This document shows positions 1 through 8,234 of a stretch of DNA of 64,000 nucleotides, one piece after another. The translations under genes and the position numbers were made by a program. The DNA comes from Lewinellaceae bacterium (GTDB taxonomy: Bacteria; Bacteroidota; Bacteroidia; Chitinophagales; Saprospiraceae): contig JACJXZ010000007.1 of the NCBI GenBank assembly GCA_020636375.1, positions 124,001 through 188,000 of the forward strand, given 5' to 3'. Within the stretch, counting starts at the first letter, position 1, and each line of letters opens with the position of its first letter. The notes beneath the pieces are model-generated. The model was not told the origin of the DNA. It saw only the letters and a program-made list of their open reading frames with translations, and made no database searches.

Positions 1-334
1 AAAACTTTTCAAACGGTTTAGCCATATAACCGCTTTTCAACGATAAGAGCTTTTGCTCCAACTCTAAATGGGCACGCTGCTTTTCCTCTTCTGGATAATG
101 GGCGCCTTCATGCAGGCAGTTTATTGCATCCGCTATGCTACTGTATTGATAATGATAGCAGCGGCTTAGGCTAACTGCCGTAACTGACCGGGCAGATTGC
201 TGGCTAGCTAGGCCCATCACTAAGTTGGCCAAAGCTTTGCTTTTTCCAACCTCCAGTTGTAATATTGAGTGGCAGAACGACTCGGTGGCTTTGTTTTTTC
301 GCACAATCCAAAGTTCCGATGTTGTTCTGTCTTT
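1..334 (-). pseudogene. Broken ORF running off the left edge, possible transposase remnant
   Basis: On the minus strand a frame stays open from about position 334 to the window edge and contains LEVGKSKALANLVMGLA and a charged, helical stretch (PEEEKQRAHLELEQKLLSLK). It has no credible start: an in-frame TGA lies at 335-337, and the preceding frame (LDVLGVDFEKT) would join only after a one-base shift near 325-335. This looks like the middle of an older frameshifted gene. Its base composition is AT-richer than the genes that follow. A transposase remnant is a guess; no catalytic motif is visible. Confidence 0.35.
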
Positions 335-448
335 TCAAAATCTACCCCTAGCACGTCCAAAGTCTAGTTAGAATAAAGAAACACCGCAAAATAAAGATAA
401 GATCGGCAATATACCCATCCGTTTTCCGAAGAATAGAACAAAGCTTGT

Positions 449-456
449 TACTTTTG
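449..456 (+). promoter_or_regulatory. Bacteroidota -7 box (TACTTTTG)
   Basis: Matches the TAnnTTTG consensus and lies 87 bp upstream of the DUF937 gene. No clear -33 TTTG partner is seen, so this is a tentative promoter. Confidence 0.35.
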
Positions 457-542
457 TGAGGGAGCGGGGTCTCAAGAATGGGAAGAGAAATTCCCAGCCT
501 GCTAAAACAACACATCTTTAAACAAAAACAAAAAATTATACC

Positions 543-1166
543 ATGAGTGCAAATTTAATGGATCTTCTTCAGGGTTCTCTTTCTTCTGGCATGGTCGACC
601 AACTCAGCCGGCAGCTGGGCGGAGCAGACAAGCAACAAACGGCTGCTGCCGCCTCCGGTATTGTGACGACCCTGATGGGTGCATTGGCCAAAAATGCTTC
701 CTCCACCGAGGGGGCCCAGGCGCTGAACAACGCGCTGGAGCGCGACCACGACGGCAGCATCCTGGAAGACGTCATGGGCATGCTCACCGGGAATGCCCAG
801 GTGAACAACGACCGCATGCTCAACGGATCCGGCATCCTCAACCATGTACTGGGCAACAAGCAGTCAGGCGCTGTAGATATGATCAGCAAGCTCAGCGGCC
901 TGGATTCCAGCAAGACAGGTTCACTCATGACGATGCTTGCCCCGGTGATCATGGGCGCTCTGGGCAAGACCAAACGCGAACAGGGGCTGGATATGGCCGG
1001 GATCGCTTCGCTGCTTTCCGGCACGGTATCTGCTCAGAAACAGCAGAATCCCACGATGAACCTCGTCACCAGCTTCCTGGATGCCGACGGCGACGGCAGC
1101 ATCGTAGATGACGTGGCCAATATGGGCATGAAAATCCTGGGCGGGTTCTTCGGCCGCAAGAAGTGA
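543..1166 (+). CDS. DUF937 family protein (YidB-like)
   Basis: A 207-residue protein with the DUF937 pattern: an N-terminal MDLLQGSLSSGMVDQLSRQLG segment, alanine- and glycine-rich helices, and a repeated unit (DHDGSILEDV near residue 70, DADGDGSIVDDV near residue 180). The Asp-rich loops resemble small acidic hairpins; metal binding is not established. There is no signal peptide, so it is probably cytoplasmic. The cellular role of DUF937/YidB proteins is poorly known. The gene stands alone, ends before a bidirectional terminator and converges with tatA. Confidence 0.85.
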   Translation: MSANLMDLLQGSLSSGMVDQLSRQLGGADKQQTAAAASGIVTTLMGALAKNASSTEGAQALNNALERDHDGSILEDVMGMLTGNAQVNNDRMLNGSGILNHVLGNKQSGAVDMISKLSGLDSSKTGSLMTMLAPVIMGALGKTKREQGLDMAGIASLLSGTVSAQKQQNPTMNLVTSFLDADGDGSIVDDVANMGMKILGGFFGRKK

Positions 1167-1210
1167 GAAACTTAGGTTATTTCGCTAAGGAACATTTAAT
1201 CACTACTAAA

Positions 1211-1256
1211 CGATAAAAAGCCGTCGTGAGCTGATGCTCGCAACGGCTTTTTATCG
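1211..1256. terminator. Bidirectional intrinsic terminator
   Basis: GATAAAAAGCCGT pairs with ACGGCTTTTTATC around a GAGC/GCTC inner stem. The A-run and T-run on either side fit termination of both the DUF937 gene (+) and tatA (-). Confidence 0.85.
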
Positions 1257-1301
1257 TCCGGGTTCGCTGAAGGCTTCAATCCGAAGTTTCCGGTGCCAAA
1301 A

Positions 1302-1529
1302 TTATGCTTCTCTTTTCTGCTTTTCTTCGAGTTCTTTCTTTTCAGCGTCCCGCATTCCGTCCTTAAGTTCGCTTTCCAAGGTGGAGCGGGCGGCGTTGAA
1401 CTCGCGTATTCCCTTGCCAATGCCCCTCATCAATTCCGGGATCTTCTTGCCGCCAAAGAGCAACAGGATCGCAAAAAGCACGACGAGCATCTCGGGGCCA
1501 AAAAAGTTGAACAATAGTATGTTTTCCAT
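1302..1529 (-). CDS. tatA: Sec-independent protein translocase TatA/E family
   Basis: A 75-residue membrane protein with one N-terminal helix (residues about 6-23, PEMLVVLFAILLLFGGKKIP), a hinge and an amphipathic helix (ELMRGIGKGIREFNAAR), then a charged tail. This is the standard TatA layout; TatA forms the pore that moves folded twin-arginine proteins across the inner membrane with TatC. The ATG at 1529 is preferred over an in-frame TTG two codons upstream. tatC lies 195 bp upstream in the same orientation, so the pair probably forms a tat unit. No separate tatB is present here, as is usual in the phylum. Confidence 0.93.
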   Translation of the reverse strand: MENILLFNFFGPEMLVVLFAILLLFGGKKIPELMRGIGKGIREFNAARSTLESELKDGMRDAEKKELEEKQKREA

Positions 1530-1724
1530 GATCAATTATTTTATTGTTACAAAATAAAGGAAATTAACGGCCGGATCAAAGGCCTTTAACTGAGATTACC
1601 GATAGGGCCGGAGGTTTAAACCGGCCAAGGGGAAAACCTCTGTTTCTATTCCGGGGCAAAGTACCGTAATTTACGAAATATTATCAATAGCAATTGTCAC
1701 CCTCCAGCAGGTAAACAAACGGCA

Positions 1725-2594
1725 TTAGCTTTCAGTTTCGTATGCCCGCCGCCCTTTGGCAACGATAAAGATGCTGGCCTCGAAAAGCAGGTAGAGCGGG
1801 AAGGCCACCAGGATTTGGGTAAGCCCGTCAACCGTCGGTGTTATAATGCCGGCTGCCAGGAGGATGCCCACAATGGCGTGTCGGCGGTAAGTCCGCATGT
1901 CCTCTGCACTAAGCAGCCCGAGCCGGGCCAGGAAATAACAAATCACCGGCACCTGGAAGATCAGGCCCATCGGCAGCGTGAAGATGAGCATGTAGTTGAT
2001 ATAAGAGCTTAAGGTCGGTGTATTTTCCACACCGGAAACCGTGAACCCCATCAGCCAGCTGATCGAGACCGGCGCCAGCAGATAGTAGCCAAAAGCGACT
2101 CCCGTGAAGAAGAGCAGGGAACAGGCGCCTACGACGTCCGTCACGGATTTGCGTTGCCCTTCCGGGATGAAGGGTTTTATAAAACTCCCGATTTCCAGGA
2201 GCAAATAGGGAAAAGTGGCCAACAGGCCGGCCAGGAAGGACACTTGTATGCTAATGATAAAGGGTTCTCCGAAACCTATGGCCAGCCGGCTGAACACCGG
2301 GGGTTCCAGGCAGGCCAGCTCTCCGGCGCCCATTAATTTTGAGGCGGCGCAGGACAATCGGTAGGTGATGAACCCGGGTTCCGCCGGAGCGAAAACGACG
2401 TTGGTGAACAACCATTTCTGGTAGCAGAAAAAAATGATCCCTGCTGCGCTGATTACGGCCAGAGACCGGATGATATGCCAGCGCAGTTTTTCCAGTTCAT
2501 CCCATATATTCAGCTCGGGCTGGTTTTTGGAAACGCTCAACCTGTCCGACAGGCTTTTTTTCTTCCTGACGATAAACTCCTTATTCGCCGCCAT
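1725..2594 (-). CDS. tatC: Sec-independent protein translocase TatC
   Basis: A 289-residue polytopic protein. After a basic N-terminal tail of about 30 residues comes the cytoplasmic WDELEKLRWHIIRSL segment, equivalent to the HLxELRxR entry of TatC, then six predicted membrane helices including ISIQVSFLAGLLATFPYLLLE and a C-terminal pair. TatC recognises the twin-arginine signal peptide and recruits TatA. The periplasmic loop between helices 1 and 2 is somewhat long and holds two cysteines (near CAASK and ACLEPP). Confidence 0.93.
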   Translation of the reverse strand: MAANKEFIVRKKKSLSDRLSVSKNQPELNIWDELEKLRWHIIRSLAVISAAGIIFFCYQKWLFTNVVFAPAEPGFITYRLSCAASKLMGAGELACLEPPVFSRLAIGFGEPFIISIQVSFLAGLLATFPYLLLEIGSFIKPFIPEGQRKSVTDVVGACSLLFFTGVAFGYYLLAPVSISWLMGFTVSGVENTPTLSSYINYMLIFTLPMGLIFQVPVICYFLARLGLLSAEDMRTYRRHAIVGILLAAGIITPTVDGLTQILVAFPLYLLFEASIFIVAKGRRAYETES

Positions 2595-2713
2595 GTGTCA
2601 AGTCTGCTCCCGGGTTCTGACAGCCGGGAGAACAGGCAAAGTTGAGGTAATTTTGGATAATCCGCCAGTGGAAGGCCATTTTTTAGGCCAACGGCGCCGG
2701 GCGATATTAATGA

Positions 2714-3751
2714 CTAACGCCTTGGCCTGTACCGGGAGGCATCCAGGAGCGCCTGGCCGTCCTGCAGGGCAAACAACTGCGGCAGTTTGGTTTCCGGATG
2801 CTTTTCCATGTAGGCTTTGACGATTTGCCAGCCGACCCAGTTGGCGGTCCGCCCGGGGGCTTCCGGAGGCATGCCCGGGGAGTGGGGGCTGTACTCGACC
2901 AGCTTTCGGATGTTCTGCCAGTCGCTGGAGTAGAGCAGTTCTTCTTTGAGGAAGTAGGCCCACATTTCCAACTCGTTGTCGTTCAGCCATTGTACCTGTT
3001 GCGGCGTGATTTCCAGTTTTATGCTGTCCGGGGTGTAGGGAAGCAACATGTCCAGGGCGTAGAGTTTCTTCCCGTTGTGTACCATCAGGTCGAGCAGGCG
3101 GTTGCCGGGGGGCGGCCCTGCCAGGCCGTCGACCAGCGCCTGGATGGCTTTGGACACCAGGTGGCTGCGGTTGAAAGTGCGGGTGAGGTAACTGGAAAAT
3201 GCCGGGTTGTTGGGGTCGATCTGCCGGTAGGGGTAGGTTTCGCCCAGGAAAAGGTCGAGGCCGATGGCCAGGTCGTTCTCTCCGTAGACAAAGGCGGCGA
3301 TCGAATATTCAGAGATAAAGGTGGTAACCGTGGGAAGCACTTCTTCCGGGAAATAGTGCCGGAAGAAGCGGGCGGCCTGTTCCAGTTCCGTTTCTATGCC
3401 GGCCATGTCGCCGTATACTACCTGGCAGGTATCATAGAGGCGGCGGACGGCGGGGTGGGCGACAAAACCCCGGGCAAAGGCGGTGTCGGTTGGCGCCACT
3501 CCCAGGATCTGGCCGAAGAAAAGGGGCATAAATTCCGGATAGGCCTCTTCCAGCCGGGCCAGCCCTTCTGCCATCCGGTTGGTGTCCAGGCGGAAAAGAT
3601 CCTGTTCGAAGCGGCGGATGGAGATGTCGGCCTCGATGCCGGACACGTCCGGGATGTCGCGGCGCTCGTCAGGCCGGCAGCCGCTGATGACAGACAGGGA
3701 CAGGAGCAAAAAAAAGAAAAAGCCAAACAAATAACCTTTTTTACTTATCAT
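2714..3751 (-). CDS. gldB: Gliding motility lipoprotein GldB
   Basis: A 345-residue lipoprotein. The start at 3751 puts a lipobox (VISGC, Cys25) after a short hydrophobic signal; an earlier in-frame ATG would add 22 unlikely residues. The mature part shows the GldB/DUF2268-like core: DISIRRFEQDLFRLDT near the lipid anchor, a middle segment around TTFISEYSIAAFVYGENDLAIGLDLFLG, and a C-terminal GRTANWVGWQIVKAYMEKHP. GldB is needed for gliding and supports type IX secretion in Flavobacterium, by a mechanism not resolved. It sits beside tatC and divergent to a PorT-like barrel. Confidence 0.88.
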   Translation of the reverse strand: MISKKGYLFGFFFFLLLSLSVISGCRPDERRDIPDVSGIEADISIRRFEQDLFRLDTNRMAEGLARLEEAYPEFMPLFFGQILGVAPTDTAFARGFVAHPAVRRLYDTCQVVYGDMAGIETELEQAARFFRHYFPEEVLPTVTTFISEYSIAAFVYGENDLAIGLDLFLGETYPYRQIDPNNPAFSSYLTRTFNRSHLVSKAIQALVDGLAGPPPGNRLLDLMVHNGKKLYALDMLLPYTPDSIKLEITPQQVQWLNDNELEMWAYFLKEELLYSSDWQNIRKLVEYSPHSPGMPPEAPGRTANWVGWQIVKAYMEKHPETKLPQLFALQDGQALLDASRYRPRR

Positions 3752-3785
3752 ACGGTAGTAATCCTTTTTTTTGCAGAAAGCGGTG

Positions 3786-3818
3786 CAAAAGTATGGGCTT
3801 CGAGGCGCCATTTCCAAA
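3786..3818 (-). promoter_or_regulatory. gldB promoter, -33 TTTG and -7 TACTTTTG
   Basis: On the minus strand TACTTTTG (3786-3793) matches TAnnTTTG, and a TTTG (3815-3818) lies 21 bp upstream, close to Bacteroidota spacing. The gldB ATG begins 35 bp downstream. Confidence 0.55.
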
Positions 3819-3868
3819 AAAATGGCGAATTTCGGGCTGCGGAATCATTCACAAAAAACTGAAGAACA

Positions 3869-4594
3869 ATGAAAAAAATTGTTGCATTCACTGCATTTTT
3901 AACGCTCCTTCTGACGGCAGCACATGCTCAGGAAGTTCGTTTCGGCTTTCAACTCAGCCCGGCTTTCAGCTGGATGTCCTCCAATACGAACCAGATCAAC
4001 AGCAGCGGCACCAACCTGGGCCTGAAGCTGGGCATGGTCGGAGAGTTTTACTTTCAGGAAAACTACGCCGTGACCAGCGGGCTGGGCTTCTTTTTCAATA
4101 CCGGCGGCACGTTGCTGCACGAACGCGCGGGGATGTTCTGGAATGAATCCGACCTGCCGGATGTCTGCCAAACCCTGGACCCCCAGGGCAAGCTGAAGTA
4201 CAACCTTCAATATGTGGAAATACCGATCGGCCTGAAAATGCGTACCCGGGAGTTCGGTTATATCCGCTACTTCTTCGAACCGCACCTGGGGCTGGGCTTC
4301 AATACGCAGGCCAACGGCGACATTACCAGCGAAGGGGAGCAATGCAAGGATATTAACATACAAAAAGACGTCAACCTGCTCAACCTGTTCTGGGGGCTCA
4401 ACGGCGGGATAGAATACAGTGTTTCGGAAAGCACTTCCCTGGTTGGCGGCATCGGCATGCAATTTGGATTTGCCGACGTGACCGATGATAACGGGGACAA
4501 GGTTTTCCTGGATAACAACCCCAATACTCCTGCCGATGAAAAGTCCAAGGGCGTTATCCGGGCGTTTATCATCAGGCTGGGGGTTATCTTCTAA
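3869..4594 (+). CDS. PorT-family outer membrane beta-barrel protein
   Basis: A 241-residue protein with a signal peptide (MKKIVAFTAFLTLLLTAAHA, cleavage before QEVRFG) and alternating amphipathic beta strands. It has the PorT-like features YNLQYVEIPIGLKMR and FGLNGGIEYSV-type segments and ends in an aromatic residue (IRLGVIF) as outer-membrane barrels do. PorT itself is a type IX secretion component; this larger family also includes unrelated small barrels, so a direct role in secretion is an inference from the family and the neighbouring gldB. Confidence 0.75.
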   Translation: MKKIVAFTAFLTLLLTAAHAQEVRFGFQLSPAFSWMSSNTNQINSSGTNLGLKLGMVGEFYFQENYAVTSGLGFFFNTGGTLLHERAGMFWNESDLPDVCQTLDPQGKLKYNLQYVEIPIGLKMRTREFGYIRYFFEPHLGLGFNTQANGDITSEGEQCKDINIQKDVNLLNLFWGLNGGIEYSVSESTSLVGGIGMQFGFADVTDDNGDKVFLDNNPNTPADEKSKGVIRAFIIRLGVIF

Positions 4595-4680
4595 GGAATG
4601 AAGGAATGAAGGAATGAAGGTGCCGGAATCCCGGACGAATTCGTTCCTTCAATCCCTCATTCCTTCAATCCCTGTGCATT
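4595..4680. repeat. Word-type hairpin (GGAATGAA / TTCATTCC)
   Basis: Three copies of AATGAAGG on the left and TTCCTTCAATCCC units on the right form an imperfect hairpin between the PorT-like gene and nadC. It may act as a terminator. It belongs to the class of short-word hairpins seen elsewhere in the window. Confidence 0.6.
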
Positions 4681-4694
4681 CCCGCCGGAATGTT

Positions 4695-4702
4695 TATTTT
4701 TG
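4695..4702 (+). promoter_or_regulatory. nadC -7 box (TATTTTTG)
   Basis: Perfect TAnnTTTG match 22 bp before the chosen nadC start. It supports the start at 4725 over the in-frame ATG at 4614. Confidence 0.45.
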
Positions 4703-4724
4703 CAGCCAAATCAAAAAACGGCCC

Positions 4725-5588
4725 ATGATTGCAGATGAGCAAAGCACAAAAACGTTTCTGGACTTCTTTGTGGACAACGCTTTGAAAGAGGACGTCGGAG
4801 AAGGAGACCATACTTCGCAGGCCTGTATCCCGGCTGACGCCCGCAGCCGGGCCCGGTTGCTGATCAAGGATCCGGGCGTGCTGGCCGGCGTGGAGGTGGC
4901 CCGCCACATTTTCCGGAAAGTGGACTCTACCGCCCGGCTGGACGTATTTTTCAACGACGGCCAGGCGGTCAGCGCCGGCGATGTGGGCTTCGAAGTGGAG
5001 TGCAACACGCGGGCCCTGCTCAAGGCCGAGCGCCTGGTGCTCAACACCATGCAGCGCATGACCGGCATTGCCACCATGAGCAACCGCTTCAAGTTTGAAG
5101 TGGAAGACCTGCCGGTGAAAATCCTGGATACCCGAAAAACGACGCCCCTCATCCGCTTCCTGGAAAAATGGGCGGTGCGCCTCGGCGGCTGTACCAATTA
5201 CCGCTTTGGCCTTTTCGACTGGATCATGATCAAGGACAACCACATCGATGCCTGCGGGGGGATACAGCCCGCCCTGGAACGCGTAGCCGCTTACCAGAAA
5301 GAACACGGCCTGAACCTGGGCGTTACCCTCGAAGTGCGCAACCTGGTGGAATTGTACGAAGCCCTGGAAACGGGCGGGTTTACCCGTTTGTTGCTCGACA
5401 ACTTCGAGATACCGCTGCTCCGGGAAGCCGTACTCACCGTTCACGGCCGTTTCGAAACGGAAGCTTCCGGCGGGGTCAACATTCACACCGTCCGGCAGAT
5501 TGCACAGACCGGCGTCAACTACATATCTGTGGGCGCGCTGACCCATTCGGCAGTGAGCCTGGATTTGAGCCTGAAGGTGGCAAGGTAG
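4725..5588 (+). CDS. nadC: Nicotinate-nucleotide pyrophosphorylase (carboxylating), NadC
   Basis: A 287-residue quinolinate phosphoribosyltransferase, which converts quinolinate and PRPP to nicotinate mononucleotide in de novo NAD synthesis. Visible signatures are the N-terminal LKEDVGEGDHTSQACIP, the ILDTRKTTPLIRFLEKWAV stretch that binds substrate phosphates, the FGLFDWIMIKDNHI segment with the active-site lysine, and a C-terminal SGGVN/SVGALTHS phosphate loop. The usual NHR of many homologues reads NYR here. Length is typical. The longer ORF upstream runs through the repeat and promoter and is rejected as the start. Confidence 0.93.
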   Translation: MIADEQSTKTFLDFFVDNALKEDVGEGDHTSQACIPADARSRARLLIKDPGVLAGVEVARHIFRKVDSTARLDVFFNDGQAVSAGDVGFEVECNTRALLKAERLVLNTMQRMTGIATMSNRFKFEVEDLPVKILDTRKTTPLIRFLEKWAVRLGGCTNYRFGLFDWIMIKDNHIDACGGIQPALERVAAYQKEHGLNLGVTLEVRNLVELYEALETGGFTRLLLDNFEIPLLREAVLTVHGRFETEASGGVNIHTVRQIAQTGVNYISVGALTHSAVSLDLSLKVAR

Positions 5589-5677
5589 GGAAATTGTGCA
5601 TTTGTGCATTCGTTAGCGCCCTGAACCGGTTGGCCGCCCACATATACACAAATGCACGAAAGCACAAATGCCCGATC
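5589..5677. repeat. Word-type hairpin (GTGCATTTGTGCATTCG)
   Basis: GTGCATTTGTGCATTCG on the left mirrors CACAAATGCACGAAAGCACAAATGC on the right, between the convergent nadC and tdk genes. It uses the same words as the larger array at 17540-17700. Confidence 0.65.
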
Positions 5678-6313
5678 TCACGCCAGCCGCCGCTCCTTCG
5701 CTCCTTCCTTTCCCTTTCGATCCGGGCGGGCCCGGAGGTCCAGGATGTTGCCCATGTGGTAACAGGTTCGGCAGCGGGCCTCATAGGCATCCTTTTCGCC
5801 GATGACGACGGTGTCGGGATTGTCGGACAACCGGTAGGAGTGCGTGGCCAGGTTGCCGCAATGCTGGCAGATGGCGTGCACCTTGGTGATGTATTCGGCT
5901 ACGGCCAGGAGGTTGGGCATGGGGCCGAAGGGCTTGCCCCGAAAATCCATATCCAGGCCGGCCACGATAATGCGGGTGCCGCGCAGGGCCAGTCGCTGGC
6001 AGTTGTCCGGCAGTTCTTCGTCGAAGAACTGAGCCTCGTCGATGCCAATGACATCGACTCCCTCGGTGAGCTCCAGCAGCCTGGAGGAATGTTCGATTGG
6101 GGTGGAAAGGATGAAGTTGGCGTCATGGGAGACGACCTTGGCCTCATCGTATCGGGTGTCAATTTTAGGCTTGAAAATCTCCACTTTCTGGTTGGCGATT
6201 TTCGCCCGTTTCAACCTTCGGATGAGTTCTTCTGTTTTTCCTGAAAACATGGAACCGCAGATCACTTCAATCCACCCGCTGCGTTGCCCTTTAAAATGTG
6301 GTTCTAAAAACAT
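5678..6313 (-). CDS. tdk: Thymidine kinase
   Basis: A 211-residue type II thymidine kinase that phosphorylates thymidine with ATP in the salvage pathway. It shows the P-loop GSMFSGKTEEL near residue 20, the Mg-binding IDEAQFF motif, the lasso-like RGTRIIVAGLDMDFRG region and four zinc-ribbon cysteines (CQHCG ... CRTCY). The start at 6313 (MFLEPHF) gives the usual family N-terminus; the same frame stays open far upstream but that part is antisense to the next gene. The C-terminus ends in a basic tail (KGKEGAKERR). Confidence 0.93.
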   Translation of the reverse strand: MFLEPHFKGQRSGWIEVICGSMFSGKTEELIRRLKRAKIANQKVEIFKPKIDTRYDEAKVVSHDANFILSTPIEHSSRLLELTEGVDVIGIDEAQFFDEELPDNCQRLALRGTRIIVAGLDMDFRGKPFGPMPNLLAVAEYITKVHAICQHCGNLATHSYRLSDNPDTVVIGEKDAYEARCRTCYHMGNILDLRARPDRKGKEGAKERRLA

Positions 6314-6429
6314 AAACCTGTTAATTACGATCAGTAGTAAAGGTAGGAAATTCATCCGTAGTTCCGGGCAAACGCAGGGGCCGTTTAAAAGTATAGTTTT
6401 CTTTTTCAGCAAAGAACGAGGCAACTCCT

Positions 6430-6437
6430 TATATTTG
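6430..6437 (+). promoter_or_regulatory. -7 box (TATATTTG) for the proline-rich protein gene
   Basis: TAnnTTTG match 59 bp upstream of the start at 6497, in the divergent region shared with tdk. Confidence 0.4.
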
Positions 6438-6496
6438 CAATCGTCCTTATAAACCTGTAATTTACTGAAAACCAAAAGAAAGATAACTGCGCAAAC

Positions 6497-7252
6497 ATGA
6501 ACCTGAAGCAATCTAAAGTCATCCTGGAAAAAATCAATGCCCTCCATAAAAGCATGAGCATGGACGAAGGGAATGTCGCCTCCATAGAACGCGACCTCAT
6601 GCTCAGCTACATCAAACAACTGTACGAGCATTTCCTGCACAGCGAGCCGGCCGGCCGCCCGGTGGAAATGGACAATCCGGGCACCAACCGTCAGGAGCGG
6701 CCGGCTGCCAAACGGACCTACACCCCGCCCCGCATCATCGAGATTCCCGATACGCAGCGGAACAACAGGGCAGCTCCCGGCCCGGACCCCGTACCCGATC
6801 CCATGCCGGATGAACCGGAACCGGAACCCCGGCGCGAACCGGAACCCCGCCCGACGCCTCCGCCTCCGCAGCCGCAACCGGTGCCCCCACCGCAACCGCA
6901 ACCCCAGCCGCGCCCGCCGGTAGGCAACCCGGTGGCGACAGGCGATAAAGACCTGGCTTCCCTGTTTGAATTTAAGGCCGCCAAAGAGCTGTCGGAAAAA
7001 CTGAGCGAACGGCCCATCAACGACCTGACCAAAGCCCTGGCCATCAACGACCGCCTGCTTTATATGAATGAGCTGTTCGGTAAAGACCTCAATGCCCTGA
7101 ACGATACCCTCAGCATGCTGAACCGGTATGGGAATATGAACGAAGCCCGGGGCCTGCTGTTCAACCTGGCCGAGCAATACAACTGGGCAGAGGAGGAACG
7201 GCAGCCTGTAGCCCGGGATTTCATCAAGCTGGTGCGCCGCAGGTATCAGTGA
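6497..7252 (+). CDS. Conserved protein of unknown function with proline-rich linker
   Basis: A 251-residue protein in three parts: an N-terminal helical section (residues 1-50, IKQLYEHFLHSEPAG), a long low-complexity linker rich in Pro, Glu and Gln (about 75-143), and a C-terminal helical domain (about 150-251) around DLTKALAINDRLLYMNELFG and ARDFIKLVRRRY. The C-terminal part resembles a domain widely kept in Bacteroidota proteins of unknown function. There is no signal peptide or membrane helix; it is probably cytoplasmic. No enzymatic role can be assigned. It is divergent from tdk and upstream of the rhomboid gene. Confidence 0.75.
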   Translation: MNLKQSKVILEKINALHKSMSMDEGNVASIERDLMLSYIKQLYEHFLHSEPAGRPVEMDNPGTNRQERPAAKRTYTPPRIIEIPDTQRNNRAAPGPDPVPDPMPDEPEPEPRREPEPRPTPPPPQPQPVPPPQPQPQPRPPVGNPVATGDKDLASLFEFKAAKELSEKLSERPINDLTKALAINDRLLYMNELFGKDLNALNDTLSMLNRYGNMNEARGLLFNLAEQYNWAEEERQPVARDFIKLVRRRYQ

Positions 7253-7448
7253 AATTCGGTTCCTATTTCTGTACGAACAGCTGTTTTGCCGGGGTTCTCG
7301 TATCCCGGATCGAAGTCAGGAGGGTGGGGGAGGGAGCGCCTTTCGTCGGCCAATATGGCCAACGGGGAGGTAAACCCGACGAATGGATCAACCTTATGGC
7401 GCCGGCGCAGGTTGAAATAACGTCACAGGCCACAAACACCAACTGCCA

Positions 7449-8156
7449 ATGACCATTAAGCAAAAATTTCGGGAAAGCCTCTTGTTGCCATTCTGGTTGA
7501 TCGCCATTCTCTGGGCGATCCAGCTCTTTCAATCGCTCACCGGAATGGATTTTGGCACCTACGGCGTATTTCCCCGGGAATCCTTCGGCCTGCGGGGCAT
7601 ACTCTTCTCTCCGCTGATCCACTCCGGCTGGCCACACCTGCTTTCCAATACACCGCCGCTGTTCATGCTGAGTGCCATCGTGTTGTTCTTCTACCGGCGA
7701 ATTGCCATCCAGAGTTTTGTCATGATCTATCTGCTCACCGGCGTGGCGGTCTGGTTGTTCGCCAGAGACAATGCCTTTCACATTGGCGCCAGCGGCGTAG
7801 TCTACGGTTTGGTAGCCTTCGTATTCTGGAACGGCATCTTCCGGCGAAATCTCAAATCCATCGTCCTGGCCCTCATCGTCGTCTTTTATTACGGGTCTAT
7901 GTTTATGGGCATTCTGCCCAATGGCGAGGCCAATATTTCCTGGGAAAGCCATTTGCTGGGCGGCCTGGCCGGCATCTTCACCTCGTTCTGGTTCAAAAAT
8001 ATGATCGAGAAGGATGAGGAACGGCCTGCTTACTCCTGGGAACAGGAGCCCGAATCCGAAGGGGAGTATTTCCTGGGCCGCGATACTTTCGAAAAAACCA
8101 AAGAGGAGCGCCAGCGAGAACAGGACAATGATTGGTTTTCGACGGGGACGTGGTGA
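7449..8156 (+). CDS. Rhomboid family intramembrane serine protease
   Basis: A 235-residue protein with about six membrane helices and rhomboid motifs: SGWPHLLSNTPP in the second helix, the catalytic serine in HIGASGVVYG, and the catalytic histidine in SWESHLLGGLAG. Rhomboids cleave single-pass membrane proteins within the bilayer. A charged cytoplasmic tail of about 45 residues (EDEERPAYSWEQEPESEGEY) follows the last helix. The substrate is unknown. The gene ends 78 bp before the convergent copper ATPase. Confidence 0.9.
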   Translation: MTIKQKFRESLLLPFWLIAILWAIQLFQSLTGMDFGTYGVFPRESFGLRGILFSPLIHSGWPHLLSNTPPLFMLSAIVLFFYRRIAIQSFVMIYLLTGVAVWLFARDNAFHIGASGVVYGLVAFVFWNGIFRRNLKSIVLALIVVFYYGSMFMGILPNGEANISWESHLLGGLAGIFTSFWFKNMIEKDEERPAYSWEQEPESEGEYFLGRDTFEKTKEERQREQDNDWFSTGTW

Positions 8157-8234
8157 GGTGTTGCTTTGATTTCAAATTACGGGCTACCTGTCGAAGGCCG
8201 GCTAAATAACCCATCCGTATACGTATATCCGCTT

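Noticed and set aside
5678..7177. A 499-residue version of thymidine kinase
   Set aside because: The upstream part is antisense to the proline-rich protein gene; family length is about 200 residues.
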